A stretch of 64,000 nt of DNA from Thermoanaerobaculum sp964488355 (lineage in GTDB: Bacteria; Acidobacteriota; Thermoanaerobaculia; Thermoanaerobaculales; Thermoanaerobaculaceae). Position 1 is the first letter of the stretch. Each line of letters begins with the position of its first letter. The notes beneath the pieces are model-generated. The model was not told the origin of the DNA. It saw only the letters and a list, made by a program, of their open reading frames with translations, and did no database searches. Location of the stretch: NCBI GenBank assembly GCA_964488355.1, contig CAZAUJ010000003.1, positions 1 to 64,000 of the forward strand, read 5' to 3'. A program made the position numbers and the translations under genes. Positions 8,608 to 18,655 of this stretch are shown here, one piece after another.

Positions 8608-10196
8608 AGCAAGCCCTCCTTTTGGTGCCGCCGCCGCCAGATGATGCCCACCAACATCACAAACAGCACCGCCGTGCCCGCCATCAGCAGTCGAGCGGCC
8701 AGCACGTAAGGCACGTTCTCAGGGGGATAGGGTGTGGCTTCTGCCGGTTGTTTGGCGAAGCGCAAGATCGGCAGCGCATCTTCGGCCGTCCACGCAGCAA
8801 GCATTACCAGCAGATAAACCGGCGTGATGTATTTAATGATGAACTTGAACAAACGCGGCACCTTCATGTCGGCGCCGCGAGTGATTTCCTTCCAACCCTC
8901 CTCGATGCCAAAGATCCAGGCGAAGATGATTACTTCGATAAGGGCAAAAGTGACCAACCCAAAGGTCCCGGCCCAAAAATCCATCTCATCCAGGAAGCCG
9001 TGTTTGAGGAAAAAGACGCATCCGAGGCCGCCAATGGCCATGAGAGTCCCAGTAAAAAACACGGCCATTTTCCGCGACCAGCGAAACTCGTCCTGCATGA
9101 AGGCCATCACCGGTTGCGCCAGAGCCACGGACGAGGTGATGCCGGCGAAAAACAACAGCAAAAACCAAAGGGTGCCGTAAAGGGGCCCCCAAACCCCCAT
9201 TTTTTGGAAGATGAGGGGCATGGCTTGAAAACCCAAATCGAAAGAACCTTGCTGCGCGATGAGCCTGGTCTCCGCCAAACCAAAGAAGGCCACGGAAACC
9301 GGGATGGCGATGGAACCACCTAGGATGACCTCGGCAAACTCGTTGGTGGCAGAGGTGGAGAGGCCCGTGAGGGCGATGTCGTCGTTTTTCTTTACGTAGG
9401 AAGCGTAGGTATGGATGGCCCCGGTCCCAATGGAAAGGGTGAAAAAGATTTGCCCGGCAGCAGCCAGCCACACGGCCGGGTTCTTCAGCGCGGAAAAGTC
9501 TGGGTTCCACAAAAAGCCGAAGCCGGCTGCCACAGAATTTTCCGGTCGGCTTGGGTCAGGCGCGCCCAGGGTAACCACCCGCACCACTAACACCGCGGCA
9601 AAGAGAAACAGCGTTGGCATGGCAATCTTGGCCAGCTTCTCGATACCCTTGCTCACCCCATGGGAAAGCACAATGAGGTTCAAGCCGAGGGTCACCAGGT
9701 ACGCCAGCAAGGCCACGCCGATGCCGGAGAAGAACTGAGCTCCCTGGCTGAGGTCGGCTTTGCCTTGGAACTCAGCCAAAAAGCGGCTCATCTCGGCAAA
9801 GGTATCGGCGCCCCAATAGTACTTGGCCGCGGAAAAAACCGCGTAGGCCAAGGTCCAAGCTTCCACGTAGCAGTAGTACATTACGAAGCACAGCGGGATA
9901 GCGATACCCAGTGCCCCCAGGTACTTGGCCACAGGGTGGCGCCACATGCGCGCAAACATCCCGGGCGTGGTACCGTGGCCGTGAGCCCCACCGAAGCGAC
10001 CAATGGCCCACTCCACCCACATGAGGGGGATGCCCAAAAGCACCAGCGCGACAAAGTAAGGAATCATGAAGGCGCCGCCACCGTTGAGAGCGGCCTGTCT
10101 CGGAAACCGCAGGAAGTTTCCGAGACCCACAGCGTTGCCCGCCATTGCCAAGATTAAGCCAATGCGCGAACCCCAATTTTCCCTGCTCTGGCTCAT
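8604..10196 (-). CDS. Sodium-dependent transporter, neurotransmitter:sodium symporter (NSS) family
   Basis: About 530 residues with 11-12 predicted membrane helices, LeuT fold. The signature helix 1 AMAGNAVGLGNFLRFP (about residues 17-32) carries the unwound segment that binds sodium and substrate. Members import amino acids using the sodium gradient; the substrate cannot be read from the sequence, though methionine/alanine-type transporters with a small partner subunit are closest in architecture. ATG at 10196 follows a GGGGGGAG site. It is coupled to the 49-residue downstream gene and divergent from the amino-acid permease. Confidence 0.92.
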   Translation of the reverse strand: MSQSRENWGSRIGLILAMAGNAVGLGNFLRFPRQAALNGGGAFMIPYFVALVLLGIPLMWVEWAIGRFGGAHGHGTTPGMFARMWRHPVAKYLGALGIAIPLCFVMYYCYVEAWTLAYAVFSAAKYYWGADTFAEMSRFLAEFQGKADLSQGAQFFSGIGVALLAYLVTLGLNLIVLSHGVSKGIEKLAKIAMPTLFLFAAVLVVRVVTLGAPDPSRPENSVAAGFGFLWNPDFSALKNPAVWLAAAGQIFFTLSIGTGAIHTYASYVKKNDDIALTGLSTSATNEFAEVILGGSIAIPVSVAFFGLAETRLIAQQGSFDLGFQAMPLIFQKMGVWGPLYGTLWFLLLFFAGITSSVALAQPVMAFMQDEFRWSRKMAVFFTGTLMAIGGLGCVFFLKHGFLDEMDFWAGTFGLVTFALIEVIIFAWIFGIEEGWKEITRGADMKVPRLFKFIIKYITPVYLLVMLAAWTAEDALPILRFAKQPAEATPYPPENVPYVLAARLLMAGTAVLFVMLVGIIWRRRHQKEGLL

Positions 10197-10261
10197 GTCT
10201 CCCCCCGCCAGAACCAAAAACAGCGACAGCTTACGGGCCGCCAGGGGTAAAGTCAAACCGC

Positions 10262-10290
10262 TTGAGAGGGGGGAACAAGACGCGTAAGCT
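10262..10290 (+). promoter_or_regulatory. Predicted promoter of the amino-acid permease
   Basis: TTGAGA (10262-10267), 17-base spacer, TAAGCT (10285-10290). The expected start point falls within a few bases of the ATG at 10299, and no ribosome site precedes that ATG, so the transcript may be leaderless. Confidence 0.55.
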
Positions 10291-10298
10291 CTGCCGCT

Positions 10299-11767
<1,469 letters not shown>

Positions 11768-11783
<16 letters not shown>

Positions 11784-12850
11784 GCCCCGTTGCGGATGAC
11801 CACCACCTCGCCCTCAGGCTTGCGGAGCACCGCCTCATCCACCGTTATTGGGTTGCCGGCGGCGTACACCAGGTCCTGATGCACAACCGTCTGTGGGGAG
11901 CGAAAAGCTGCCACCCCTACCCTGCCCCCCAGATGGTCGGAGCGCCCGAAGGCCCAATGAAAGCCGGCCTTTTCGTCTTCCAACACGTTGCCGGTAACCA
12001 CCGCATTCGGGTTGCAGCCGAAGGCCACCTCGGCCACGTTGCCGCGGGCGGGATCCTCCTCGAACACCCGCCGGAACCTCTCGCTCCCCGACCCCTGGCC
12101 CGAAACCCCCACGATCCGGTTGGCCTCCACCTGGAAAACCACCAGCTCGCCGGACTCCTGCCAGGGAAGCTCGCCCGCCGTCCTGGATGGGACCCCCTGC
12201 TGCTCCCCTTCGTAGGGCACGATGAAGGTCTCGCCGGAGGGCAAGTTGATGACGCGGTCGCCGGCCTTGCCCCTGGGCAGGTAGCCGTCGTCCACCTCCG
12301 GCCGGCGAAAGCGCAAGTCAAAACGGCACGCGTGGCCTGTGGAGAAGCGGACCACCAGCTCCTCGGCCCCCTCCATGGCTTCCCGCAGGATTTGGCAACG
12401 GCGAGCCAACTCGCGGGCGTCGGCCGCTAAAGCGGTGGCCAGCATGCGGCGCTCCACCCCTGGTAGGGAAGCGGCACGAAAGTCGGCCTTGGCCCTCGTG
12501 AGGCCATCAAGCGCAGCGGTGGCGGAGTACTGGGTGAGAAAAACCGCCAGAGTGCTTTGCAGCAGCAGCGGTTCCAGCTCCACCGCCTTCCCCGCCAAAA
12601 GACCTTGGGCGGGCAGGGGTGCTCCGTGGGCGCCGGTGGCGGGGTAGGTCAAAAGCGGCAGGGTGACAAAGCCGCGCTCCTGCCCCAGCTGTCCAAAAGC
12701 CTGGCACCAGTCCTCGGCCCAAGCCCGCCGATCGGCCCAGGCGGGATTCTCTTCGGCCTCGCACCGAGGTATGTCGCAGGCGACCACCACGCGCTCGCCC
12801 CCTTCGGGGTCGAAAACGCTGGCCAAAAGCCGTTGGAGGATGAGTGTCAT
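11768..12850 (-). CDS. M29-type (AmpS-like) aminopeptidase
   Basis: About 360 residues resembling thermophilic M29 aminopeptidases, cytosolic enzymes that remove N-terminal residues using two metal ions. Candidate ligands appear in family order: the Glu in NLPSGETF, the Glu in NVAEVAFGCNP, the His in GFHWAFGRSDHLGG, and the His and Asp in VVHQDLV. The N-terminal half is divergent, so I rate family membership as good but not certain. ATG at 12850 has GGAGG 5 bases upstream. It lies beside two amino-acid transporters, consistent with a peptide- and amino-acid-using lifestyle. Confidence 0.8.
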
Positions 12851-12871
12851 GGCTTCCTCCCACAAGCCAGG

Positions 12872-13687
12872 CTAGCACGGGCCCAGGGCAGGTGGGGAGG
12901 GCCACCGCCATAGAGGCAGGCCCACCGGCAGGAGGGGCGGCAGGGAAAATTCTTCGCCCGGGTAGCGAACCGCCTCCAGGAACAGGCCTGCCGCTGGGGC
13001 TCCAACCGGCGGCAGGGACTTGCGACCGGCGAGCAGCTCCGGCACGTCGCCCAGGCTTAGCTCGCCCCGACCCACGGCCACCAGCACCCCGACCATGCGG
13101 CGCACCTGGTTCCAGAGGAAGTGGCTCGCGATGAAGCGAAAAAGCAGCACATCTTCAACCTGGTGCAGCTGCACCGCCTCCACGAAGACCTTCGTGCTCC
13201 GCTGCTCCTTGGCTCGCCGGGTAAAGGCGGCGTAGTCGTGGAGGCCGAGAAAGGCACGGCTGGCTTCCTCCATAGCAGACACATTCAAAGGCTCCGGTAC
13301 CCACCAGGAGGTCCTCTTGCCGAAGGCCGACCGCCGCAGGGCAACCTGGTAGCGGTAGGCCCGAGCGGTGGCGTCATGGCGGGCGTGAAAGCCAGGGGCG
13401 GCTAAATCCCAGCGCCGCACGGCCACGTCAGCGGGCAGCAGGGCCTGCAGCGCTGGCAGGGCTCGGACCGGGTCAAGGGGGTTTCGCGTGCGAAAGGATG
13501 CCACTTGCCCCAGGGCGTGTACGCCCGCATCGGTGCGGCCGGCTCCGGCCAAGTCGAAGCGTTGCTCTCCGGTGAGCTGACTCAGCGCTTCCAAAAGCAC
13601 CCCTTGCACCGTACGGCTGCGGGGCTGGAGTTGCCAGCCACCAAACTTGCTGCCGTCGTATTCAACAAGGAGCCGGTAGGTGGGCAT
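12872..13687 (-). CDS. truA: tRNA pseudouridine(38-40) synthase TruA
   Basis: Converts uridines 38-40 of the tRNA anticodon arm to pseudouridine. The 271-residue protein has the catalytic Asp53 in GAGRTDAGVHALGQV, the N-terminal EYDGSKFGGWQ, the YRYQV strand and the C-terminal FLWNQVRRMVG helix. The ATG at 13687 lies only 6 bases beyond the CCA end of tRNA-Glu with no independent ribosome site, so the mRNA is likely released by tRNA 3' processing or translated from a short leader. Confidence 0.95.
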   Translation of the reverse strand: MPTYRLLVEYDGSKFGGWQLQPRSRTVQGVLLEALSQLTGEQRFDLAGAGRTDAGVHALGQVASFRTRNPLDPVRALPALQALLPADVAVRRWDLAAPGFHARHDATARAYRYQVALRRSAFGKRTSWWVPEPLNVSAMEEASRAFLGLHDYAAFTRRAKEQRSTKVFVEAVQLHQVEDVLLFRFIASHFLWNQVRRMVGVLVAVGRGELSLGDVPELLAGRKSLPPVGAPAAGLFLEAVRYPGEEFSLPPLLPVGLPLWRWPSPPALGPC

Positions 13688-13693
13688 CGATCA

Positions 13694-13768
13694 TGGCGGC
13701 CCGTAGGGGAATCGAACCCCTGTTTCCGGCGTGAGAGGCCGGCGTCCTAACCTCTAGACGAACGGGCC
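13694..13768 (-). tRNA. tRNA-Glu(CTC)
   Basis: Cloverleaf of 75 bases including an encoded CCA. Acceptor GGCCCGT pairs with the 3' strand, the anticodon loop is CTCTCAC (anticodon CTC) on a 5-bp stem, and the T-loop is TTCGATT. Its promoter lies just upstream at 13783-13811, and truA begins 6 bases downstream. Confidence 0.96.
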
Positions 13769-13782
13769 CGCCGAGCCCGCTT

Positions 13783-13811
13783 ACCCTAGCAGAGTTTCCC
13801 GTGTCTGTAAA
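13783..13811 (-). promoter_or_regulatory. Predicted promoter for tRNA-Glu and truA
   Basis: TTTACA (13811 to 13806), 17-base spacer, TAGGGT (13788 to 13783) on the minus strand, about 15 bases before the tRNA 5' end. No other good promoter is seen between tRNA-Glu and truA. Confidence 0.55.
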
Positions 13812-13821
13812 GGGTGCCGCT

Positions 13822-15099
13822 TCACCCTTGGCGCGCCCAAACCCACAGTTGCCTCCAGGTAGGACGTGTGCCATAGGAGAGGATGCCCACACGGTAGATG
13901 GCGGCTGCCAGGCGGGTGACGGCGTAGGTGGTGAGCATCAGCAAGCCGAAGCAAAGGGCTATTTCCCAAGCGGGCGGCATGTGCAGCACCATACGCAGGA
14001 AAAAGAGCATGGGTGAGAAAAAGGGCACCAGAGACACCACCCGGGCGGCAGGGCTATCGGGGTTGTTCATGACCACCATCATGAAGAGGAAGGGCAACGC
14101 CATCAGCCAGCCAGCTACGTTTTGAATTTGCTGCGCTTCCTCGTCGCTGTTGAACGCAGCCCCGATAGCGGCGTAGAGGCTGCCGTAGAGGAAATAGCCC
14201 AGGACGTAGAAGGCACCAAAAGCCCCCATGAGGGCAGGATTCGTGAGCACATCAGCTGCCCCGGAAAGCAGGGCCCCCGAGCTCACGAGCGTGGCGTTCA
14301 TTACCAACAAAAGCCAGAGAGCGTACTGCGTGAGGCCTACCGCACCCACGCCAAGGATCTTGCCCAGCATGAGCTCCAGGGGCGAAAGGTTGGCAACGAG
14401 GACCTCGACGATGCGGGAGCTTTTCTCTTCCAACACCCCGCGCATCACCTGCATGCCGTACATCATCACCGTGAACCACACGATGAACATCAGCAGATAC
14501 GCGACGAAGAAGGTGCTCGCGGCCGTCTCTTTCTTTTCCTCTCCGCTCTTCTCCAGCTTGATGGGAACGAGCTCCACGCCGGCGATGGCCAAATCTTGTA
14601 GCTGGTCATTGACTCCGGCTCGGCTCAAGCGCACCTGTCGAATGGTACGATCGAACAACCGGTCCACTACGGCCATCAAGCGGAAGGCGGTCACGTTCGG
14701 CGAGAGGTACTCCAGCTTGACCTCTCCCTCCACGTTTTCCGGCACCAGCACCACCGCGGCAAATTCCTTCGCAAGCACACGCTGTTTGAGCTCGGTGCGT
14801 TGCGCCAGCCGGTCGACGGCCGGAGCAATGCGTTCAAGGGTGAGCTCCAGATTCTCGCTCAGCTTGCTTTTTTGGCTTTCCTGCAGGTTCTGCCCGAGGC
14901 GGTGGAAGAGCTCCTGGTCAGCGGTGACCACACCCAGGTGGAAGCGCCCGCCAGCCTTGGCCATAAGCAAAGAGGGCCCGACGGTGAACGCCACCAGCAA
15001 AAAAGGGACAGCTAAGGTGGAGATCCAAAAAGCTTTGGTGCGAATGCGCGTTGTGTACTCGCGCCGAGTGACGATAAGAGCCTTACGCCAGCGAAACAT
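13822..15099 (-). CDS. ABC-2 type exporter permease (NatB/YhaP-like)
   Basis: About 425 residues. A first membrane helix near residues 20-45 (FWISTLAVPFLLVAF) precedes a large extracytoplasmic domain (residues ~50-200), followed by five or six C-terminal helices. The intracellular coupling segment reads VLEEKSSRIVEVLVA, characteristic of NatB-like ABC-2 permeases. With the upstream ATPase it forms an exporter of unknown substrate; relatives export sodium or peptides. ATG at 15099 has GGAGG upstream and overlaps the ATPase gene by 17 bases. Confidence 0.88.
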   Translation of the reverse strand: MFRWRKALIVTRREYTTRIRTKAFWISTLAVPFLLVAFTVGPSLLMAKAGGRFHLGVVTADQELFHRLGQNLQESQKSKLSENLELTLERIAPAVDRLAQRTELKQRVLAKEFAAVVLVPENVEGEVKLEYLSPNVTAFRLMAVVDRLFDRTIRQVRLSRAGVNDQLQDLAIAGVELVPIKLEKSGEEKKETAASTFFVAYLLMFIVWFTVMMYGMQVMRGVLEEKSSRIVEVLVANLSPLELMLGKILGVGAVGLTQYALWLLLVMNATLVSSGALLSGAADVLTNPALMGAFGAFYVLGYFLYGSLYAAIGAAFNSDEEAQQIQNVAGWLMALPFLFMMVVMNNPDSPAARVVSLVPFFSPMLFFLRMVLHMPPAWEIALCFGLLMLTTYAVTRLAAAIYRVGILSYGTRPTWRQLWVWARQG

Positions 15100-16009
15100 A
15101 CCCCGCCTCCTGGGAGTCTTCTTCCACCGCGCGCAGAAAGATTTCCTCCAGGGTCGGTTGATAAGGTTCCACCGACACAACCGGAACCCTCTCGCTCACC
15201 AGCCTCACCACCTGGGGAATTGAGGCCCCTTCCTCCAGTTGTAGCAGATGAAAACCCTCTTTGGTTTGAACCCCGGCCACGCCGGGCAGAGGCCCGTGGG
15301 GGTGGCTTCCGTCGGCGGTCACTACCTTGAGTTGGAGCCCTCCATAGCGTGCTTTCAGGGTTTGAGCGGGACCCGAAAAAATCGCCCGTCCCCGGTTAAT
15401 AAGGCAGAACCCGTCGCACAGCTCATCAGCCTGGGGCAGCACGTGGGTAGAAAAAAGGATGGTCACGCCCTGCTGCCGCAAACCAAGCAAACCGTCCTTC
15501 AGTTGGCGGGTGGCGATGGGGTCCAGGCCGGTAAAGGGCTCGTCAAGGATCACGAGGGGCGGATCGTGAATGAGGGCGGCGGCAAACTGCACTTTCTGCT
15601 GCATGCCTTTGGAAAGCGTTTCCACCCTTGCCTGTGCCCTGTCGCTCAAACCCAGCCGCTCCAGCCAGCTCTTGGCTCGGCGCACCGCCTCTTCCCGCGT
15701 AAGCCCTCGCACTTCCCCCAGGAAAGCCAAGTGCTCCAGCACCCGCATCTTGCGGTAAAGCCCGCGATCCTCAGGCAAGTAGCCGATCCGCTCCCGGCTT
15801 ACCTCGTCCACCGCATGCCCTTGGAGAAGAACGTCTCCCGCATCCGGCAGCACGATGCGCATGATCATGCGAATGGTGGTGGTTTTGCCCGCGCCGTTGG
15901 GGCCCAGGAGGCCGAAAATGCAACCCTCTGGCACGGAGAAGGATAGCTGGCGCACGGCAGCGGTTTGGCCAAAGCTCTTGCTTACCTCCAACAGTTGCAG
16001 GAAACCCAT
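15083..16009 (-). CDS. ABC exporter ATP-binding protein (NatA-like)
   Basis: A 308-residue ATPase. Walker A GLLGPNGAGKTTT, the Q-loop region with YLPEDRGLY, signature LSKGMQQK, Walker B LVILDEPFTGLD and the switch His in FSTHVL are all intact. A ~75-residue C-terminal extension is typical of NatA/CcmA-type exporter ATPases. ATG at 16009 follows GGAGAG. It is paired with the overlapping permease. Upstream, the DUF2723 reading frame stops only 2 bases before this start. Confidence 0.93.
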   Translation of the reverse strand: MGFLQLLEVSKSFGQTAAVRQLSFSVPEGCIFGLLGPNGAGKTTTIRMIMRIVLPDAGDVLLQGHAVDEVSRERIGYLPEDRGLYRKMRVLEHLAFLGEVRGLTREEAVRRAKSWLERLGLSDRAQARVETLSKGMQQKVQFAAALIHDPPLVILDEPFTGLDPIATRQLKDGLLGLRQQGVTILFSTHVLPQADELCDGFCLINRGRAIFSGPAQTLKARYGGLQLKVVTADGSHPHGPLPGVAGVQTKEGFHLLQLEEGASIPQVVRLVSERVPVVSVEPYQPTLEEIFLRAVEEDSQEAGYVSLA

Positions 16010-16011
16010 GG

Positions 16012-17667
16012 CTACTCTCCGTTGCTTAATACGGGCAGGCGAGGCTCGAGGTTCCGGTTCTGGTGAGCTGGCCTCATTTGGCAGCGGCACCCGTTTGCGT
16101 TATACTTTCCTTGGCGCAGGCGCGCCGATAGCTCAATTGGATAGAGCATCTGACTACGGATCAGAAGGTTCGGGGTTCGAGTCCCTGTCGGCGCGCCATT
16201 CCTTCCGGGAGCGTTTCTCCGCATTCCCTCCCTCGGTTGGTTCGGTGCGGTAGGATCCGGCCCGCAAAGCCCCCTCCCTTGCTGTTCATCAGCAACCAAG
16301 ATCCCCGGACCGCAGGGGCGCAGGTCAAATCCTAAGGCTGCAAGTCGGGACAGGTGATAGTAGCGCTCGTACCGGTCGGCCAAAACCACCGGGCGACCCT
16401 GGTCGTGCAACCGGCGGATGTGTTGCGCGAGGGCGGCGGCCGGGTCGGGGGCGGCCAGGGTGTCGTCCACCACCGTAGGCCAGACGGTCACATCTGGCCG
16501 GGCCTTGAGAGTTGCTTGCTGCAGCTTGAGCACCGCACCCGGGTTGAAATCCGCCAGCACCACCGCGGATGGGGGGAGCGAGGTGAAAAGCTCACGGCTG
16601 TACGCTCGCGCGCTGGTTTCGAAGGTCTTGACCGGGCAAAGGAAATAAGAGCTGTTGTCGCGACCGGGTAGCTGTCTTAACCCCAGGTTCCCGAGGCCTA
16701 AGTAACTCAGCACCAGAGGAATTCCCAGGTACGTGGCCCCTTGGCATAGGCCATGGAGGAGCAGGGCGCCGCGTCCCAGCAGCGGGGGCCGGAAAAGCAA
16801 GAGGCCCAGCACCAAAAACCCCGCCATCAGGTGGAGGCGAAACGGCGCGTAGCCCGCAAGAAAGATGCTCAAACCTCCCAGGGCCAGCGCGGGAAAAGTC
16901 CGTGCCTGGCCCCGGGCAAGTATCCCCCTCAGGCCTACCGGCCCGAGGTTGAAGGCCACCAAGGCTATCAGCAATGCTGCTCCTTTTGCCCAACGAGAAA
17001 AGGAAAAAAACGCCTGCCAATGCCAGACCACTGTTGCTCCGCCGGTACTGTGCTGTCCCGTGAGTGGGTCTGGTCTGGTCGGTAGGAAAAGGGCCAGCCA
17101 AAGGGGCCAGCTGCCCGCAAGAGCTCCCAGCCAGCGGTATCCCCGATCCTGTCTGCGCAGCAGGGGTTGGAGGGTGAGAAAGAGGGACAGACCATGGGTA
17201 GCTGCTGCCCAGCCCGCGAGCAGGCCCGAGGAAAATGGCTTTTCTCTCGCATCGGCAAGCCAGCACGCCAGCACGAGAGCAAAGGCTAACGCGTAGCTTT
17301 CGGCCACTTCTGCCGCCCACCAAGGGGCGTGAGCCAGTCCCCAAAGGGTGGTGCCAGCACGGACCCGGGCAGGCTGGCAACCTTGGTCCCAGAGCAATTG
17401 CCACAACAGTCCGACCGAAATCCCTCCAGCCAGCACCGACAGCCAGTGGGCTGCTGACACGGGGTTGTGGGGCAAAAGCCGGAGCCACAGCCAGGCCAAC
17501 GCGGTCCAACCGGGATGGTCACCGGGGTTTAGGGAGGGCAGATGGCCGGCCAAAGCGTAGAGCGTGAGCTTGCTGGCATCGGCCCATTGCACGGTGCGTG
17601 CGGCGCCCAAAGCGTAAAAGGCAACACAGCCCAGCCCCCAGAGATAGGCCTCGGTTCTGAGGCGCAT
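16012..17667 (-). CDS. DUF2723-like multi-pass membrane protein, 3' end antisense to tRNA-Arg
   Basis: A polytopic membrane protein with at least nine hydrophobic segments in the first ~370 residues, then a soluble region with VVLADFNPGAVLKL and VVLADRYERYYHL. The N-terminal LNPGDHPGWTALAWL resembles DUF2723 proteins, predicted glycosyltransferases of the GT-C fold that include O-mannosyltransferase relatives. The frame stays open through the antisense of tRNA-Arg (16122-16198) and stops at 16012. The final ~60 codons are therefore doubtful as protein; the true functional end may be near 16210. ATG at 17667 lies 5 bases after a TAAAAT element (17678 to 17673) and lacks a ribosome site. Confidence 0.68.
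   Translation of the reverse strand: MRLRTEAYLWGLGCVAFYALGAARTVQWADASKLTLYALAGHLPSLNPGDHPGWTALAWLWLRLLPHNPVSAAHWLSVLAGGISVGLLWQLLWDQGCQPARVRAGTTLWGLAHAPWWAAEVAESYALAFALVLACWLADAREKPFSSGLLAGWAAATHGLSLFLTLQPLLRRQDRGYRWLGALAGSWPLWLALFLPTRPDPLTGQHSTGGATVVWHWQAFFSFSRWAKGAALLIALVAFNLGPVGLRGILARGQARTFPALALGGLSIFLAGYAPFRLHLMAGFLVLGLLLFRPPLLGRGALLLHGLCQGATYLGIPLVLSYLGLGNLGLRQLPGRDNSSYFLCPVKTFETSARAYSRELFTSLPPSAVVLADFNPGAVLKLQQATLKARPDVTVWPTVVDDTLAAPDPAAALAQHIRRLHDQGRPVVLADRYERYYHLSRLAALGFDLRPCGPGILVADEQQGRGLCGPDPTAPNQPREGMRRNAPGRNGAPTGTRTPNLLIRSQMLYPIELSARLRQGKYNANGCRCQMRPAHQNRNLEPRLPVLSNGE
16078..16106 (+). promoter_or_regulatory. Promoter of tRNA-Arg
   Basis: TTGGCA (16078-16083), 17-base spacer, TATACT (16101-16106); transcription would start about 9 bases before the tRNA 5' end at 16122. 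Confidence 0.75.
16122..16198 (+). tRNA. tRNA-Arg(ACG)
   Basis: A 77-base cloverleaf with encoded CCA. Acceptor GCGCCGA pairs with TCGGCGC, the anticodon loop is CTACGGA (anticodon ACG), and the T-loop is TTCGAGT. The wobble A34 of this tRNA is the usual substrate of TadA, encoded about 1.5 kb downstream on the same strand. It lies entirely antisense to the tail of the DUF2723-like reading frame. Confidence 0.97.
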
Positions 17668-17685
17668 GCGCCATTTTAGTCCCCG

Positions 17686-17691
17686 TACAAT
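17686..17691 (+). promoter_or_regulatory. -10 element at the tadA start
   Basis: TACAAT placed 6 bases before the tadA GTG. No ribosome site and no clear -35 are visible. A minus-strand TAAAAT for the DUF2723 gene lies next to it, so the two divergent starts may both be leaderless. Confidence 0.4.
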
Positions 17692-17697
17692 GCGGTT

Positions 17698-18192
17698 GTG
17701 ACGGTAGAGCTCACTCCCGTATGGGCCTTTTCCCCGGAGGACGAAGCATTCATGCGGATCGCGCTGGAGGAGGCAGCCGTCGCTGCCCATTCGGGGGAGG
17801 TACCGGTCGGGGCGGTTTTGGTAGGCCCTGGGGGCGACGTGTTGGCACGCGCCGGAAACCGGCGGGAACGGGACCAGGACCCCACCGCCCACGCCGAGAT
17901 GCTGGTTTTGCGCGCGGCAGCGGCGCGATTAACAAGCTGGCGCCTGAGAGGCTGCACCTTATACGTCACCCTGGAGCCTTGTGCCATGTGTGCCGCCGCG
18001 TGCGTGCTGGCTCGCGTTGCCCAGGTGGTCTTTGCCCTACCGGATCCGAAGGCAGGCTTTGCCGGCTCTTTGGGCAACCTCCTACAGGACCCTCGCCTCA
18101 ACCATCAGGTAGCCTGGCGTGCGGGGCTTTTGGCCCCCCAAGCAGCAAACCTTCTTTCCCAGTTCTTTGCAAACCGGCGGCAAGGGCGGTAG
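17698..18192 (+). CDS. tadA: tRNA-specific adenosine deaminase TadA
   Basis: Deaminates A34 to inosine in tRNA-Arg(ACG), allowing CGN decoding. About 164 residues, normal length. Zinc and catalytic motifs are present: HAE in PTAHAEM and PCAMC in LEPCAMCAAAC; EVPVGAVLV is the typical first strand. The GTG at 17698 has no ribosome site but sits 6 bases downstream of TACAAT, suggesting a leaderless transcript. The substrate tRNA gene is at 16122-16198. Confidence 0.95.
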   Translation: MTVELTPVWAFSPEDEAFMRIALEEAAVAAHSGEVPVGAVLVGPGGDVLARAGNRRERDQDPTAHAEMLVLRAAAARLTSWRLRGCTLYVTLEPCAMCAAACVLARVAQVVFALPDPKAGFAGSLGNLLQDPRLNHQVAWRAGLLAPQAANLLSQFFANRRQGR

Positions 18193-18195
18193 ACT
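18167..18195 (+). promoter_or_regulatory. Predicted promoter of the tRNA-Ser pair
   Basis: TTGCAA (18167-18172), 17-base spacer, TAGACT (18190-18195), overlapping the end of tadA; start expected near 18202, about 20 bases before the first tRNA-Ser. Confidence 0.5.
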
Positions 18196-18221
18196 TACGT
18201 TCCCCTGATTTGGGGGCGGCT

Positions 18222-18313
<92 letters not shown>

Positions 18314-18354
18314 AAGGAGCTCTGTAAGGCTGTGAGCGGCTTTGGTCAACGAGC

Positions 18355-18447
<93 letters not shown>

Positions 18448-18452
18448 TTTCT

Positions 18453-18469
18453 CCCAGCCGGCGGCTGGG
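18453..18469 (+). terminator. Hairpin between tRNA-Ser and SRP RNA
   Basis: A perfect 7-bp stem CCCAGCC/GGCTGGG with a 3-base loop directly after tRNA-Ser(GGA). No clear T-run follows, so it may be a weak terminator or a processing signal rather than a classical terminator. Confidence 0.4.
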
Positions 18470-18495
18470 TTGCCTCCATTGGGGTGCTGGCCCTC

Positions 18496-18619
18496 GCGGA
18501 AAGAGAGGAGCCCGGGTCCCGCGCGACGGTGCTTCCCGAACCTCGTCAGGCCCGGAAGGGAGCAGCGATAAGGGAAAGGCAACGAGCGCCGCGGTCCCCC
18601 CGGGTTCCTCTCTTTCCGC
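18496..18619 (+). ncRNA. ffs: Signal recognition particle RNA (4.5S type)
   Basis: A ~124-base RNA forming one long hairpin. The 5' strand beginning GCGGAAAGAGAGG pairs with the 3' strand ending CCTCTCTTTCCGC. The apical domain IV has the conserved core CAGGCCCGGAAGGGAGCAG that binds Ffh. Ends are set from the helix and are approximate. It lies immediately upstream of dnaX, an association also known from Firmicutes. Confidence 0.92.
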
Positions 18620-18655
18620 GGCGGCGCCAGGGGCAAACAGGCGGAGGAGCCCTCA

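Noticed and set aside
16118..16215. Peptide resembling a conserved motif (TGTRTPNLLIRSQ) at the end of the DUF2723 frame
   Set aside because: This is the well-known artefact of translating the antisense strand of a tRNA gene.
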